From: Nigrospora sphaerica
Lineage: Eukaryota; Ascomycota; Sordariomycetes; Amphisphaeriales; Apiosporaceae
Reading direction: 5' to 3'
Assembly (NCBI GenBank): GCA_018287875.1
Contig: JAGVVL010000001.1
Span: forward strand, 8,928,001 to 8,992,000
Length of the DNA stretch: 64,000 nt
The position numbers were made by a program, and so were the translations under genes. The notes beneath the pieces are model-generated. The model saw only the letters and a list, made by a program, of their open reading frames with translations, was not told the DNA's origin and searched no databases. This document shows positions 31,442-43,338 of the stretch, in pieces (the first letter of the stretch is position 1; every line of letters begins with the position of its first letter).

Positions 31442-34111
31442 CTGGAGTCCAGTCAAGCAAGAGGCAGGGGCAGGGCCGGATGGCGATGCACTTTGGGATC
31501 GGAGCACCACCTCCTTCCATGTACTTGGCCAAGTCGGCGCGAATAGAGTAGAGGGTGGACACAAGGGCGGGAAAAAAAAGTCTATTTCACTTCCGTGTCC
31601 GTCCAGTCATCTTTGCCCCCATCGCCGTAATAAGTTGCGATGTAGTATACTCCGTACCCACCATGGGATTGCAAGGACGGCTCAGCACCACTGGATGGAG
31701 ATTTGAGCATCGCACCGCGGCTCGTGGAATCCTCGGCGGGCTTGGCTGCAGGGGGCGGAATCCTTGCCGCTGGTCAAGAGATACCGAATGCATGTCCAAG
31801 TCAGTCGTGGCACTGCACATGGTCCGGCAAGCCGAAATCGTCACATCATCCACGGCGGCGTCTTCCTTGGGTCTGCTTGGCAGCGCGGCCGCGCAGCGCG
31901 ATGCGCGTGTGCCCGTAGTACGCCCGCAGGCCCCGTAGGATGTGCCTACCTTACTTGTACTTGGCAACAGGACTAACGGATAGCACAGGACTGACAGCAC
32001 GCTCGCCACCGTGCCAAGCGGCCTGGCATCGCCCATCTCAATGTCGACGGCCCGAGACACGCGTGTTGTTTTGGACGTGTTAGTCGAGGTGGCGCTACTT
32101 GCGTTCAGTGGCTCGAGTTGTGCCTGGCGGCGCCTTCTGCTGACGTCGTGTCAGCCACGCGGAGCGCCAATGGCGTCAATCGCACCTGTCAAGTTGGCCA
32201 CGCCGCCACCGTAGCTCTATCCTCCACCATCGTGTGTTTTCCACACCAGCAGCCAGAGCACCCACCCATCCGAGCCCCAGTTCTTCCCATCCCCGTATCC
32301 ACGCCCTCCGCCGCGCCCGTATCCACGCCCTCCGCCGCTCCCCGTATCCACGCCCTTCGTCGCTTTGTTTGTGCGCCGGGACGCCCAGTCTTCTCGTTGT
32401 TTCCCTCAACGCCTCGGTTTCAACGACTCGCGTCCGTCCCTTTTCGTCGGCGCCGCTGGCGCCCACGGGGAAAGCCCTGGGCTTTCGGCACCTGCTGAAA
32501 CGAGCAGGCCCTGATGCAGCAGGCCCGGTTCTAAATTTGTCGACGTCCTTGTCGCAACCTTCACGGCCTGGACGGGGCCGCAGGGCCTGGCCACGACGTG
32601 ACCGTCACAGCGGCAGCTGCGCAGTCAGCGCTCACCCAGCTTCGGGACATCTCGGGGGGGGGTGCCTCACGTAGCTGTCTCCCCCCACGCGAAACAGTTG
32701 CTCTAATTGCCCCCACCTATCATGCTTGTCGGACCACTTGGCCAACGCTTCTCAGCACTCGCCAAGACAACCCACGGCCGCTTGGCGGCGAGGGTGCCGG
32801 AGAGCCTCAGCATCCGCCCAACCCAGCCAATTAGCCAGGTCCGCCAGGGCTCCATCGTGCTTCAAGTGCCGGGGGCCCCCGGCGCCCTCCCACCACGGTA
32901 CTGATGTAGCCCGCCTGGGGGGGCACTGCTTTACTCGGCACGGCCCACTAAGCTGTATCACTATCAAGTTTAGGAGTTTGGCCTGGACCGGAGTGGTCGG
33001 ACGGAAACACTAGGGGGGCCAGGACGCCGCAGGGCCCCCGTTCCTACCGTCCAATCGTCCTGGCAGCGCTCACGAAGCTTCCTGGGGATCTGCTCTACAT
33101 CCTTACGCGAGGCCCGCCCGCCTGATTGGCCGCCACGCTGCCTGACATCTGCGCGACCCGTGGATCTGTTTTGTTTCTCGCCCTCCGTCGCACCCTCCAG
33201 GGGGCAGTTTGCTATTCTCGTCCTCACACGACTTGGCCCGTTTCGTCCACGCGGAGGCTCAGATACTGCCACCGATGCGGTTCAGGCCAGCACCAATGAC
33301 CGCAAGCCTCTACGAAGTGGCTACTGATGGCCCAAGTGACTATTATTGTCCCCCCCCTGCAACCCCATGGGCCAATTGGGTCTATGGGTCAGACGGTCGG
33401 CTTGCGAACTGCCAACCTTAGTCGAGGGTACTGCTTCGCCTCATACTGTGTGCGCAGGCGAGAGGATGCATGAGAGACAGAGGGCAGGCCCTGGATCGAT
33501 CCGCCTTCCGCCAACACGCTACGCGGTACTGAGTATACTGCGTCGTTACCTGCTCGAGCAGGGCGAGTAGCCGTACGGGGGCTGCACGAACTAGCGGCTG
33601 GCACGGGCGCCGTCGTAGTGGGCGGGCTCGTTGAACAACCACCCCCCCGTGTCGCTTCGACGCTTCCCAGGGTCATGCCCAAACCAACGTCTTGGCGGGG
33701 AGGCCCGCTGCCATTTTGGTCGCTGTTTCTCATTTCTTGGCGCTTGTTTGCAGGGGTTCGCGGGCTGGCCGAGTCATAAAAGAGATGGGTCCCGACACGA
33801 CGGGCTCGCACTATCTAGAAGATCGTCCTGGAACCACTGTCGCTGGAATCGATCTTTATTTCGTTCGGAGTCCGGTACTCTTCCCTTATAGTCGTACGAT
33901 TTCCTTGTTGCGTCTCCTGTTGTTTCATTTTTCGACTCTCTCCATCATACCAGAAAACCTCAAAAACAAAACCAGCGTGGGCAGACGTTTCGTCGTCCTC
34001 TTCTCATTTTCTCTGTTTGCTACTCTTATTCCCGTCTCTCACTCACGATAACCATCCAACCTGGTTTCGCCCGTACCATTTTCGTATCAATATCAGTTGC
34101 CCGGCGCAGCA
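31442..34111. other. Intergenic region, no supported gene
   Basis: Short overlapping frames only. It holds a 24-bp minisatellite at 32292-32363, and pyrimidine-rich sequence from about 33850 to 34080 that is the presumed promoter and leader of the Mae1-type transporter. Confidence 0.45.
32292..32363. repeat. Minisatellite, about 24 bp x 3
   Basis: Three consecutive copies of a unit starting CCCGTATCCACGCCC begin at 32292, 32316 and 32341; the last copy diverges at its end. Confidence 0.85.
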
Positions 34112-35689
34112 ATGGCAGGGACTCTTCCCCAAACGCAGTACGGAGGTGCCTCCTTCGCATACGGAGAGCCCGGCCGGTCATCAGTCTTTGAGGCTGCCCC
34201 GGCATCGGCGCACCCCAACAACAACAACAACAACAACAACAACAACGACAACTACCACTTCAACAACCAGTTCTCGTACCAACAGCAGGAGGAGCAGCAA
34301 ACGCCGCATCCGGGTCACCTTATGGGGGCGCAGCCGCACCAGCAGTTTGCTCGGCAACCGACAATGAACGGCTTCCCGGTGGATGACAAGCGGCGGATGA
34401 GCACGGGCATGACGGAGACGCAGGTCAACTCGACGGCATCTTCACTGAAGGACGGCAAGGAGGGCCACGGTGACCTGGAGAAGGGCCACGATGCCCACAT
34501 CGACATCTTCGACCCGAACCGACCGAAACTGGGCCTGAAGCAGCGCCTGCACCACTTCACCTGGGCCTGGTTCACGCTCTCGATGAGTACCGGCGGCCTA
34601 TCGCTGCTCATCTTCGCCCAGCCTCACCAGTTCCCCGGCCTGCGACAGATCGGCCTTTTCGTCTACATCCTGAACATCATCATCTTTACCTGCCTGTGTG
34701 GCGCCATGGTCACGCGGTTCCTGCTCCACAAGGGTGACTTTGCCCGGTCCCTGTCGCACGAACGCGAGGGCTTCTTCTTCCCGACCTTCTTCCTCTCTAT
34801 CGCAACGCTCATTACCAGCACGCAGCGCTACGCCATCCCCGAAGGCGACACGGCACTGACTTGGGCGGTGAACGCCTCCTTCTGGCTGTATGTTATCGTC
34901 ACTCTCATGCTTGCCGTGGGCCAGTACAGCTACGTTTTCGCCGCCCACAGCTTCGCCCTCACCACCATGATGCCGACGTGGATTCTGCCCATCTTCCCCA
35001 TCATGCTGTCGGGTACCATCGCCTCCGTCATCGCCGATACCCAGCCCGACGAGACGGCTGTGCCCATTGTCATCGCCGGCCTGACGTGCCAGGGTCTGGG
35101 CATCTCGGTGTCGTTCATGATGTACTCCCACATGGTGGGTCGCCTTATGCAGGCTGGTATGTTCCCCTTCTCCTCTCGTACGTGTCCGAACCCAAGCTGA
35201 CAAGTCCCCCGCGCACCAGGCCTTCCCAACCGCGAGCACCGCCCCGGTCTGTTCATGTGCGTCGGTCCGCCCGCTTTCACGGCGTTGGCCCTCATCGGCA
35301 TGGCCAACGGCCTCCCCGACCGTCTGGACCACAGTATGGACGGCATCATCGACGTCGTCGGACTCCGCACCATGGCCGTGGTGGCGGCCGTCTTCCTTTG
35401 GGCCCTGGCCCTCTGGTGGTTCTTCATCGCCTGCATCGCCGTCATCTCGAGCCCGCCCAAGTACTTCCACCTCGGCTGGTGGGCCATGGTGTTCCCCAAC
35501 ACTGGCTTCATCCTGGCCACCATCACCATCTCCAACGAGATCAAGAACGAGACGGTGCGCTGGGTGGCCTCGGGCATGTCCATCTGCCTGCTCCTCATGT
35601 TCGGCTTCGTGCTCTACAGCCTGATCCGGGCCGTCGTTGTCCAGGACATCATGTACCCGGGCCGCGACGAGGACTACAACGACCACTAA
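34112..35689 (+). CDS. Mae1-type C4-dicarboxylate/malic acid transporter (TDT family)
   Basis: Two exons, 34112-35156 and 35220-35689, with a 63-bp intron; 504 residues. The first 150 residues are a polar cytosolic tail with a run of ten Asn (AAC repeat, 34217-34246) and Gln-rich patches. The transporter core follows with about ten hydrophobic helices, starting FTWAWFTLSMSTGGLSLLI, the TDT signature seen in malate permease Mae1 and in SSU1-like pumps. The C-terminal exon supplies GWWAMVFPNTGFILATITI, also typical. Known members move malate and other C4 acids, sulfite, or nitrate-like anions across the plasma membrane; malate is preferred here by resemblance only. The unusually long N-terminal tail is a likely regulatory site. 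Confidence 0.9.
34217..34246 (+). repeat. (AAC)10 trinucleotide repeat encoding poly-Asn
   Basis: Ten uninterrupted AAC codons in the N-terminal tail of the Mae1-type transporter. Such runs vary in length between strains, so this is a candidate length-polymorphic site. Confidence 0.95.
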
Positions 35690-36975
35690 GAGACCGTGGC
35701 GCTCCCCAGCCCACGCGTCGACTCTTCGATGACGTGCTTTTTACGCTCATTTCCATTTGGTACCATACACCTCAGCAAGCATCACTCATGGCACGGCGCT
35801 CTCGGTTTTTGATTTTATTTTGGTTTCGCTTCATGTCATCTTCGTTGCGATAAACGATGACGGCTCCAGGGTTGCGGGGGGGGCCCGGGGGCTGCGGCCT
35901 TCCACCCCTCGGGGGCGATACCTCGTTCCTCTTCTCGTTTTCCACCCCTTTCAACAAGATTATACCCAAACTTTCGGGAAACGAGGTAGGAGGGATGGAA
36001 CCAAGGCTTGGAAAAAAGGAGAAGGGGGAATCACACTAGAAGGCGGGGATGGTCGGCGCAAGCAGGGTGGCCGCATGGAAATGGGACATGCAGCCATGCC
36101 CGACACACATAACGACCAGCCATTTCCCACATAGACAGGTTTTGGCTTCTTTTCATTTGGTTCTTTCTGGCATCCCCTCTTTTCTAGACTCAACCTTATA
36201 CAGATTTTGTAATACTTAGCCAAGAACGAAAGAATGAGAGAACTTGCGGGTTCCTGTCTTACAACTTCGGAGCGTGCGCACGAACAATCGCTTTTCCATC
36301 CTGTGTCTCTTGGGTCTTTCCTGCATTCCCTCTGAATCAAAATCCCGTGTGACCTGCGCGAGGCCTCTTGCACTTCTTTGATCCCGCCTGATACGCACGT
36401 ACGCGTGACGCCTTCGTCACATCGTTACGGCAGAAACTCCACATACCGCCCCTTCCTTGCTCTCTCTTTCTCTCTCACTCCATCAAACACGCCTAGAAAA
36501 GGGTATCAACCGACGTGCGCCTCATGCCCCACGAGGTCTGCCTCCTTCTCCTCCTCGTCTCACCCCATCTATACGTCCCTTTTTTTCCGGCACCCGCCAT
36601 CTGCGGCATCCATTCACCGCCACACCGTCTCGTCTTCTCTTGTCGTCCAAACACCCGGTAGGCAGACGTACGGCATGGAGATTCCAAGACGGGGAAAGGG
36701 GAAAGGAAGAGCCGGTACGGCCGTCCCGTTGTCGCTGCGAACCTTTGAGACATGGACCACCCAGAAAAAAGACGGGAGGGTCGGGCTTTTTCGTCCGCGG
36801 GGCCCGAAAACGGGGTCGGTGAGGCCGCCGGCCCACGATGGCGAGATCATCAGCCCACGCCGGAGCGGGTCCCCGCGGCGGCACCGCGGCGCCGAGGGAG
36901 CCCCTGCCTCGCCGAAGGAAGGGGCGAGATTACCCACGGGAGAAAGCGACGAGGGGAAAGCCCGTTTTTTTTGGG

Positions 36976-37009
<34 letters not shown>

Positions 37010-38930
37010 CTCGCGACTGCGGGCTTGGTCCGTCGGGATAGGTTCCCAGGTAAGCCCTCGGCCTCCTCGCTCGGCCCCCGGGGCCGCGAGGGAGGCGATA
37101 CGGGCCGAGATGCGAGACTGCGCGCGCCCAGGCAGCACCGAAGCTTTTGGTTCCTCGCCGCGGCGCGGGCCCCCGTCCGTGGCGCCGTCGTCGTCGACGG
37201 AGGCTGCGCACCCTTTCCGTCCTTGTACACCACCCAGACCCGGGCTGTCGACGGTGTCTTGCTGCGTTTCCATCGCGCGTGGGGCGTTTGGGCAGATGCT
37301 CGTGCCCTGGTGCCTCCTCGGGCCCCTGGCTCTCGAGGCCCGCCCCTCCCGGCCGCGCGACAGGGGCTCCGGATAGCCCGGTAACCAGGTTCTTTTCGAC
37401 CCGGGAACCCTCTCTCTCTCTGCCGTGTCTAGCACGAACCAATTCATGATGCACCCCGGTCCTCTGCGCCTGCGCTTCGTTGGGCTATGGGCGGGCGGCA
37501 GGCCTTCGTCCCCCGCGCGCCAGTACGTAATCGCCGCGCATGGGGCCTCGCGATATTACGTAAAAAGACCCTCCTTTTCCCGCAGCGGACGCGGACGGTC
37601 CCGACGCCAACCTGGAGCCCGGGGGGGCGGTTCAGCCCTAGCCGGGGCGTAGTACGCCCAATAAGGAACTGGACGGACGCCCAAACTTTGGCCGCCGTGT
37701 TTCGAGGGTGATTGTCCGCGGCTCCGAGGTCCGAGACGGACCATCGAATGGCTGCTGGCATGTTACGGGAATGGACGTTAGATGGCAAAAGGCGTCTAAA
37801 GCACCGCCCGACTACTCCATAGCATATGTGCTGATCCGGTCGCCGAGACATCATATGTCTTGTCGATGGTTCAAGGGGGCACTACGGCGAGGTGGGTGAT
37901 AAAAATCCCGGGTTACTCACTCCTACTTTGAGTACGAAACCCGATGCTCCCTCTCCCTTTATCGTCCCGAGAACCCCCCAGCCCGTGCTGATGCCCCTGC
38001 AAATACATTTCCTTCTTCTATCCCTCCAGTGCCCCCCAAAAGTACCGAATCCGGTCGTTCACCCCGGCCCCCGAACCCTGAGGTTTGCCCGCTTTCAATT
38101 TTCCCACACGGAAAGCCTTCTCAACTGCCACGGCCCCCAGTATACACGTGCTCAAGTACCACCAAGCACACCCTCAAATGAACCGCTATGACACCTGCGC
38201 GCTCGCCCGTGGGCGCGCTAAGGCTTACGGACGAGAAGCGGGTGGGACAGTGAGACGGCGATCGGCAACCTTTGACAAGTGTGGCACCTTGTGTCGGCCG
38301 AGGGGAGGGGCGCCATTGGGGGCGCGGTTGGGCGGGACGGCCACTAATAACGGCGAGCCACCGCGTGGGGGAAGAGCCGCGAAAGCGTCACCGCCAGGCA
38401 TGACGTGCTGCCTCGGTGATTATCAGGGCTTCGGTACTTGAACAGGCGGCAGGCTCATGCCGGGTGAGACATTCTCATGCACGGGGTCCGTGCCGGTCGG
38501 CTATCATTCGCCGCTTCTGACTTGCCCATAAGCCGCAGCCGGATCTGGGACGAATCAGCACTGGGAGTGAAATACGTACATGTCCAGGGGGTACAGTTGA
38601 CGCTCAAACGTGACAGCATGCTGTCGCACCCACATGCTACCACGCAGGCAAAGGCATTTCCGTAGCAAAGGCAAACATCTTGGCGGCGCTTCGAGCCGGT
38701 CAGATTGCTACCAGTAATATCCATGATCTTGGTCCGAAATCATTCCAATTACACATCATCGGCAACACAACCACCTAGAGTACGTGCGGACTGTGGCAAA
38801 GTCACGGATCTGCAAGCCAAATCCGACATCCGACTCGTGGTTGGGATTTTCAAGACGGTGCCACTCCCTCCCTTTTCAAAGGACCTCCTCTTCATGGCCA
38901 GTCCTCGGTTTTCCGCTTGTCCGTATATGC
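35690..38930. other. Intergenic region, no supported gene
   Basis: No gene recognised. Frames between 36378 and 37450 are open on both strands because the stretch is GC-rich; they have no family motif and cross a homopolymer palindrome (36976-37009). The part nearest 35690 is the 3' flank of the transporter, and the part nearest 38930 is the 3' flank of the minus-strand rhodopsin-domain gene. Confidence 0.45.
36976..37009. repeat. T18-A16 homopolymer palindrome
   Basis: Eighteen T followed directly by sixteen A, preceded by another run of eight T (36965-36972). It is flanked by GC-rich sequence on both sides, so it stands out sharply. Confidence 0.9.
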
Positions 38931-40140
38931 TCAACCAAGGCTAGGTCGGTCTTTGGAGTACTCGACACTGTACCGGACTGTCTTCTGGATGTGCAAAGTT
39001 TGCGACGTCTTGTCTTCGGAAAGGATGTACTCTTCCGAGCCCGTCTCGGGTCTTTGGAGACTGGACAGTTGAATGGCATCGCCATTTTCATGCTGAGGCC
39101 ACCGGGTTTCGCTGCTCTTCACTGGGCTGCTGAACGCCTTGCTGAAGCCCGAGGGAGGCCACGGGCTCCAGGGACTTCCAAAGCCCGAACGCTCGTTTTG
39201 GTAGGAACCCGGCATCAACTTCGGGAACATCTTGATGATCAATGGTCTGATTTGTGGTAGGCAGGCGCATACGATGGCGACGTTCATCTCGATGGCCGTC
39301 CACATGGTCGAGGAGATATCGTAGGTCTTGTCCGGGGTCTTGGCCTGGACGTCGATGGTGGTGACTCGAAGGCACGATGTTATAACGACGCTGCCCAGGT
39401 CAGACACACGCGGGGCGAGCAAAACAGGGAGGCAGGGCCACTCACAAGACGCCAAGCATAAAGACCATGGTAAGGGCCGCTTTTTGCACCTTGGGAATCT
39501 GAAGCTTCTTCACCAACGGCATGGGTATGCAAAGAATCATGAGGTCCGTGGCAATGGAGTAGGCGGCGTTGGCGTACCAGAACTTTCCGTTGTTGATGCA
39601 GGATCCGTGGACGCTCCTGTCCCAGGCCCTTTGGATGGGATGGCACTGGAAAATCGTAATTATGACCGAGGCGATACAGTAAAAGTTAACAATAAAGATC
39701 ATACCGATACAGGTCCATCGGAACCACTTAACCTTGTTGAAGATTCGCAGGTAAAGTAGCAGGATGGAGGTTTTGGTCAGATTGATGCAGGCCTTGTAGA
39801 TGTACTGCGAGTGGTAGAAAAACTTGAGGGACTGCCGCTGTTGGTATGGGGTCAAGGTATCCCAGTGCTTTCCATAGCCGTGTGCGCAGGCGGCGATCAG
39901 AATCCCGCCAGATGACAACGAGAACATCTTACGACAGTCAGAGGAGCCACTTCAAAGAGAGTACAGGGTCTGACTTACCAGCGCCGCGAGGACAGTGTAG
40001 TCAGCAGGGCCGAGGCTTCCTCCCTTGCGCGTGCGGGACCAGAGCCGAGTGCCGACCAGGAAAGGCGACACGATGAAGAAGACGATGCAAGGTACCAAGA
40101 CCTGGTGCTCGTTGGTTTCCTGGGTGTAATAGATGTCCAT
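38931..40140 (-). CDS. Rhodopsin-domain integral membrane protein (SAT4/PTH11-like, no CFEM)
   Basis: Three exons on the minus strand: 40140-39979, 39927-39446 and 39390-38931, with introns of 51 and 55 bp; 367 residues. Seven hydrophobic segments can be placed, from VPCIVFFIVSPFLVGTRLW to IEMNVAIVCACLPQIRPLI. ADYTVLAAL, the basic KGGSLGPADY turn, AHGYGKHWD, YIYKACINLTKTSILLLYLR and TTIDVQ are the family's recurrent motifs. The C-terminal 90 residues are a polar Ser-rich cytosolic tail. Members are putative surface sensors in filamentous fungi, PTH11 of Magnaporthe being the best known; most are uncharacterised, and the absence of a CFEM domain puts this one among the SAT4-type proteins. An upstream in-frame start (40242) is possible but less typical. 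Confidence 0.88.
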
Positions 40141-43100
40141 CTTGACATGAACTTGGGGAGTGCAAGGTTTCAGAGGCCTTAAGGATGGTGTAGCGGTTGC
40201 CGCGGAGATTTTTGAGGGGTGGGTGAGCTGTGAAGTGGCCAAGAGACAGCTACGAGGTACCCGCCGTCGAAGGGTAGGCCGCCAAAGTAGGGAACCCAGG
40301 CTTGGGAACTTGAATTGATGCAGCTGTTTTGGCTGGTTTTCGGGCTCCTAGTCACCTCCAGTTCCCTGGATGCATACCGGAGCGACAATACCCCGGATTA
40401 GACCAAATATTCGCTGCGTAGCGGAGCAAGATGTCGGGAGTGCGTATTGCTACCCGGTGGGTCTGCCTGGCAAAAGAGGTACCAGAGACGTCACAAGGGG
40501 CCGAATACTCTCACATTGGCGTATCGCGGCTGGATTCTGTCCCGGGGCAGCTCGTAGCAGTGAAGTTGGAGGCAAAGCCGACTGGAATTGATGCCGCTGT
40601 GGTGGTTTGATGTTGACAACGACCCCGTCTTGATGGTCGACGGCGTGGAGAGGATACTACGTAAGGACTGGAGATTGGAGATGGGCAGGACTCGCCAAAG
40701 CCTCTCCAGACGTATGTCGCAGCTTCTGCGTTTTCTTAGGTATCGCAAAGGGGGAAGTTGCGTTCTGGCCCAGGGCTAGGCAGTCGTTGCACTTGTGTCC
40801 TGCCTCCCCCACCGCGCACTCAACCACCTCAAGATCTCGGTTGCGAACGTGACAGACAGGAAATGAGGAGATTGATTCGCTTGGTTGAAGGCTTTGACCG
40901 TTCCATGTACGTTTTATGCTCCAGCTGGGCTGACGGCAAACATCCGCCCGTCACAGGCACGGTTCCGGGGACATCGTGTGGTACTAACAGCATAATGCCC
41001 TGCTCCCTTTTGATCACCATCCACGCAAAGGATATCATCGCAGCAGATCCCGAACTTTTCTCTATCATGCTGTGGTCATCAAAACACACGTTCCTAGCGA
41101 ACTCACAGACAAGCTTGTCGTTCTCGACAGCACTGAGGCTCATTCCCTTGCTCCACAGTTCCGGTTACAGATCGGCAAGACGGAGAGACGAGCCAAGTCG
41201 AACTCAGGCGGCGCCGCGGCTCGGAACCCAAGGAAAAACAACCGGCCCCTCCATCCTCCCAAAAGATCTCGAACAAAGCATCGTTTTTGGTTGGCGGACA
41301 AGATAGGTAAGTTGCACAGCAGCAGCATCTCAGCGTACCACACAAGCTCCTGCCATCATCGGCCCCGAGTGTTTCGACGAAAGCCACTGGCGAAAACCGC
41401 GGCTCGGCATTCGTCGGGCTTTGCATCACCTCATAGAGTAGTCCGTACGGACGGAACACTGCAGCACGTACTTGGCCGCTGACATCTGGCAGATATGATG
41501 CGCCGGGTGGGAGGCACGTATGCGGAAAAGGAGTCCCTATGGCTGAGAAATCGGGCGGCCCGAATCCTACGCGCAGTTCCGAGCAACGTCGAGAAGGGAG
41601 CAGGGGGCCTGCACGAGCATCGATGATCTACTGGCCGTGGGGCTTGGAGGCGTTGCCAAGCGCTGCAAGTATGGCCTGTATGCCTGCACGGCGTACGAGT
41701 GGCGCACCCAAGGGCTTCCGGGATCAGGAAACTTTGGTGATCGGACCTCGAGACCAAGGGCGTAACCAAGATCTTGGAAGGCGGGAGAAGACCTGTCACA
41801 TCAAAGATTCGGACGACGGCCACCGGAGTGCGGGGGAGCTGATATCACAGATTGTCACGCCAGCCTGATGTCTGGACGAAGCTATGTCGCACATTCTGAT
41901 TCCGGCACGCCCCTAGGTGCGGCAGATGTGGAGAAGTCAGAAGATGGTACGGGCAAGCTTGCGTGTCTGGCAATCCGCTCCGCTAATGCACCACCAGCTG
42001 CAGTATGCGCCCCGGGCCGACGAGAGATGCTGCCGAGTGCGCTTGGGGGAATCCACCCATGCTCAGCACGATTGGTGACACGAGACGACAGGCAGACAGG
42101 CACGTCGCCGTCGCGTTTGCAACTCGTATTCCCTTGGGCCCCAGTGAGAAGCACGAGGGTGGGTACGGGGTGTTGTTTGCTGGGGGCGGTCGCGGCTATC
42201 AACCCGACCAGCGAAGCGCATCACTACCGCGGCCGACTTGCTTGCTTATGGACTTGGCGATCTTCATCGGCGGAGCGCGGCATTCGCGGGCGACGGCTGA
42301 TCCGGACCCGTCGACCGGCTCGCCAATGGATCCCATCCCGTCCGTCTTTCGGGACGGTTTCTTTCCAAACCTGACTGCTCGTTTCCATGAATGCTGGTCC
42401 AGGGCCATCCGAGACTGCTGGCTCCGCCACCCGGGTACTGCCCCTTGGGATCGAAATGCTATGGATCGGCAGGCTGCCAAAAGCACCTCGCGCCCGATCA
42501 CTCACTCCGATCGCCTGGGCACGGCCCACTTGCATACCGAAACAGCAAGCGACTGCAGGCAACTGCCGCCCTAGATTTCCGGCAGTCAAGGATCAACCAA
42601 CCCCGTACGTGAGCCAGCGTCAACGCAATTCGGAATCCCAGTTTCTGTCACGAGCTGCTTCAATGTACTTCACGGACCTCTATACTATTTACGGAACCAG
42701 CAATGTCTCAATTTCCTGCGATGACATACCCTCTTGTGCGTGGTTTTCCCGGCTCCTGTGAAAGGCGGCTCTCCACCAACCCAACCCCCGTGCCCGACTC
42801 CTGTGTCCGATGAAAATGTCTTATCTGGCTGTCATACGTGCTACACCATGGTCGAGCACGCAAATACCCCCTGTTCCTTGCCCATGGCCGTTGAGCTGTG
42901 CGACTTTTCGATGCCGCTACCTGGAACATGCATCGCATGGCGTAGCGTGCCTGCTCAACTTGGCAGCTGTACCTACCCAGGCCCATACGAGCAAACTACC
43001 AAGTTCGCGGACTTGGGAAGCATGCATCGACCCTATCGTCCTGGGCCGCCCGATCGTTGCGTTGCCTCTTGTCGTCATGGTGAACCGGGGGCGTGGAGTT

Positions 43101-43338
43101 GATAAATAAGTACCCTCCAGCGTGCCTCCATTATGCTTTTGATCAGGCCCCGTTGTGAATATTCAAACATTTCCCCATTGTCGGCTCGCCTGAATGCCGA
43201 CTTGATCATCGAAATCCCTCGAAATTCTGGTCGGGTGACATGCAGCCCCTTCTTCGAAACTAGTCGGCACCGCCAACAGCCTTGTACATCGTCTTCCGTT
43301 TTCGACGCAGCTGGCCCGATCGCTCATGCACCGAGAGT
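40141..43338. other. Intergenic region, no supported gene
   Basis: Several frames of 100-190 codons overlap on both strands (for example 40829-41143 minus and 42005-42574 plus), but none shows a family motif and their spliced order is unclear. The 3' part is the presumed promoter of the MFS transporter; the 5' part is the promoter of the rhodopsin-domain gene. A decayed gene could be hidden here. Confidence 0.4.

Noticed and set aside
36378..36995. 205-codon frame ending in poly-Phe
   Set aside because: The C-terminal Phe run is just the T homopolymer, and the rest is Pro/Arg/Ser-rich chance reading in GC-rich DNA.
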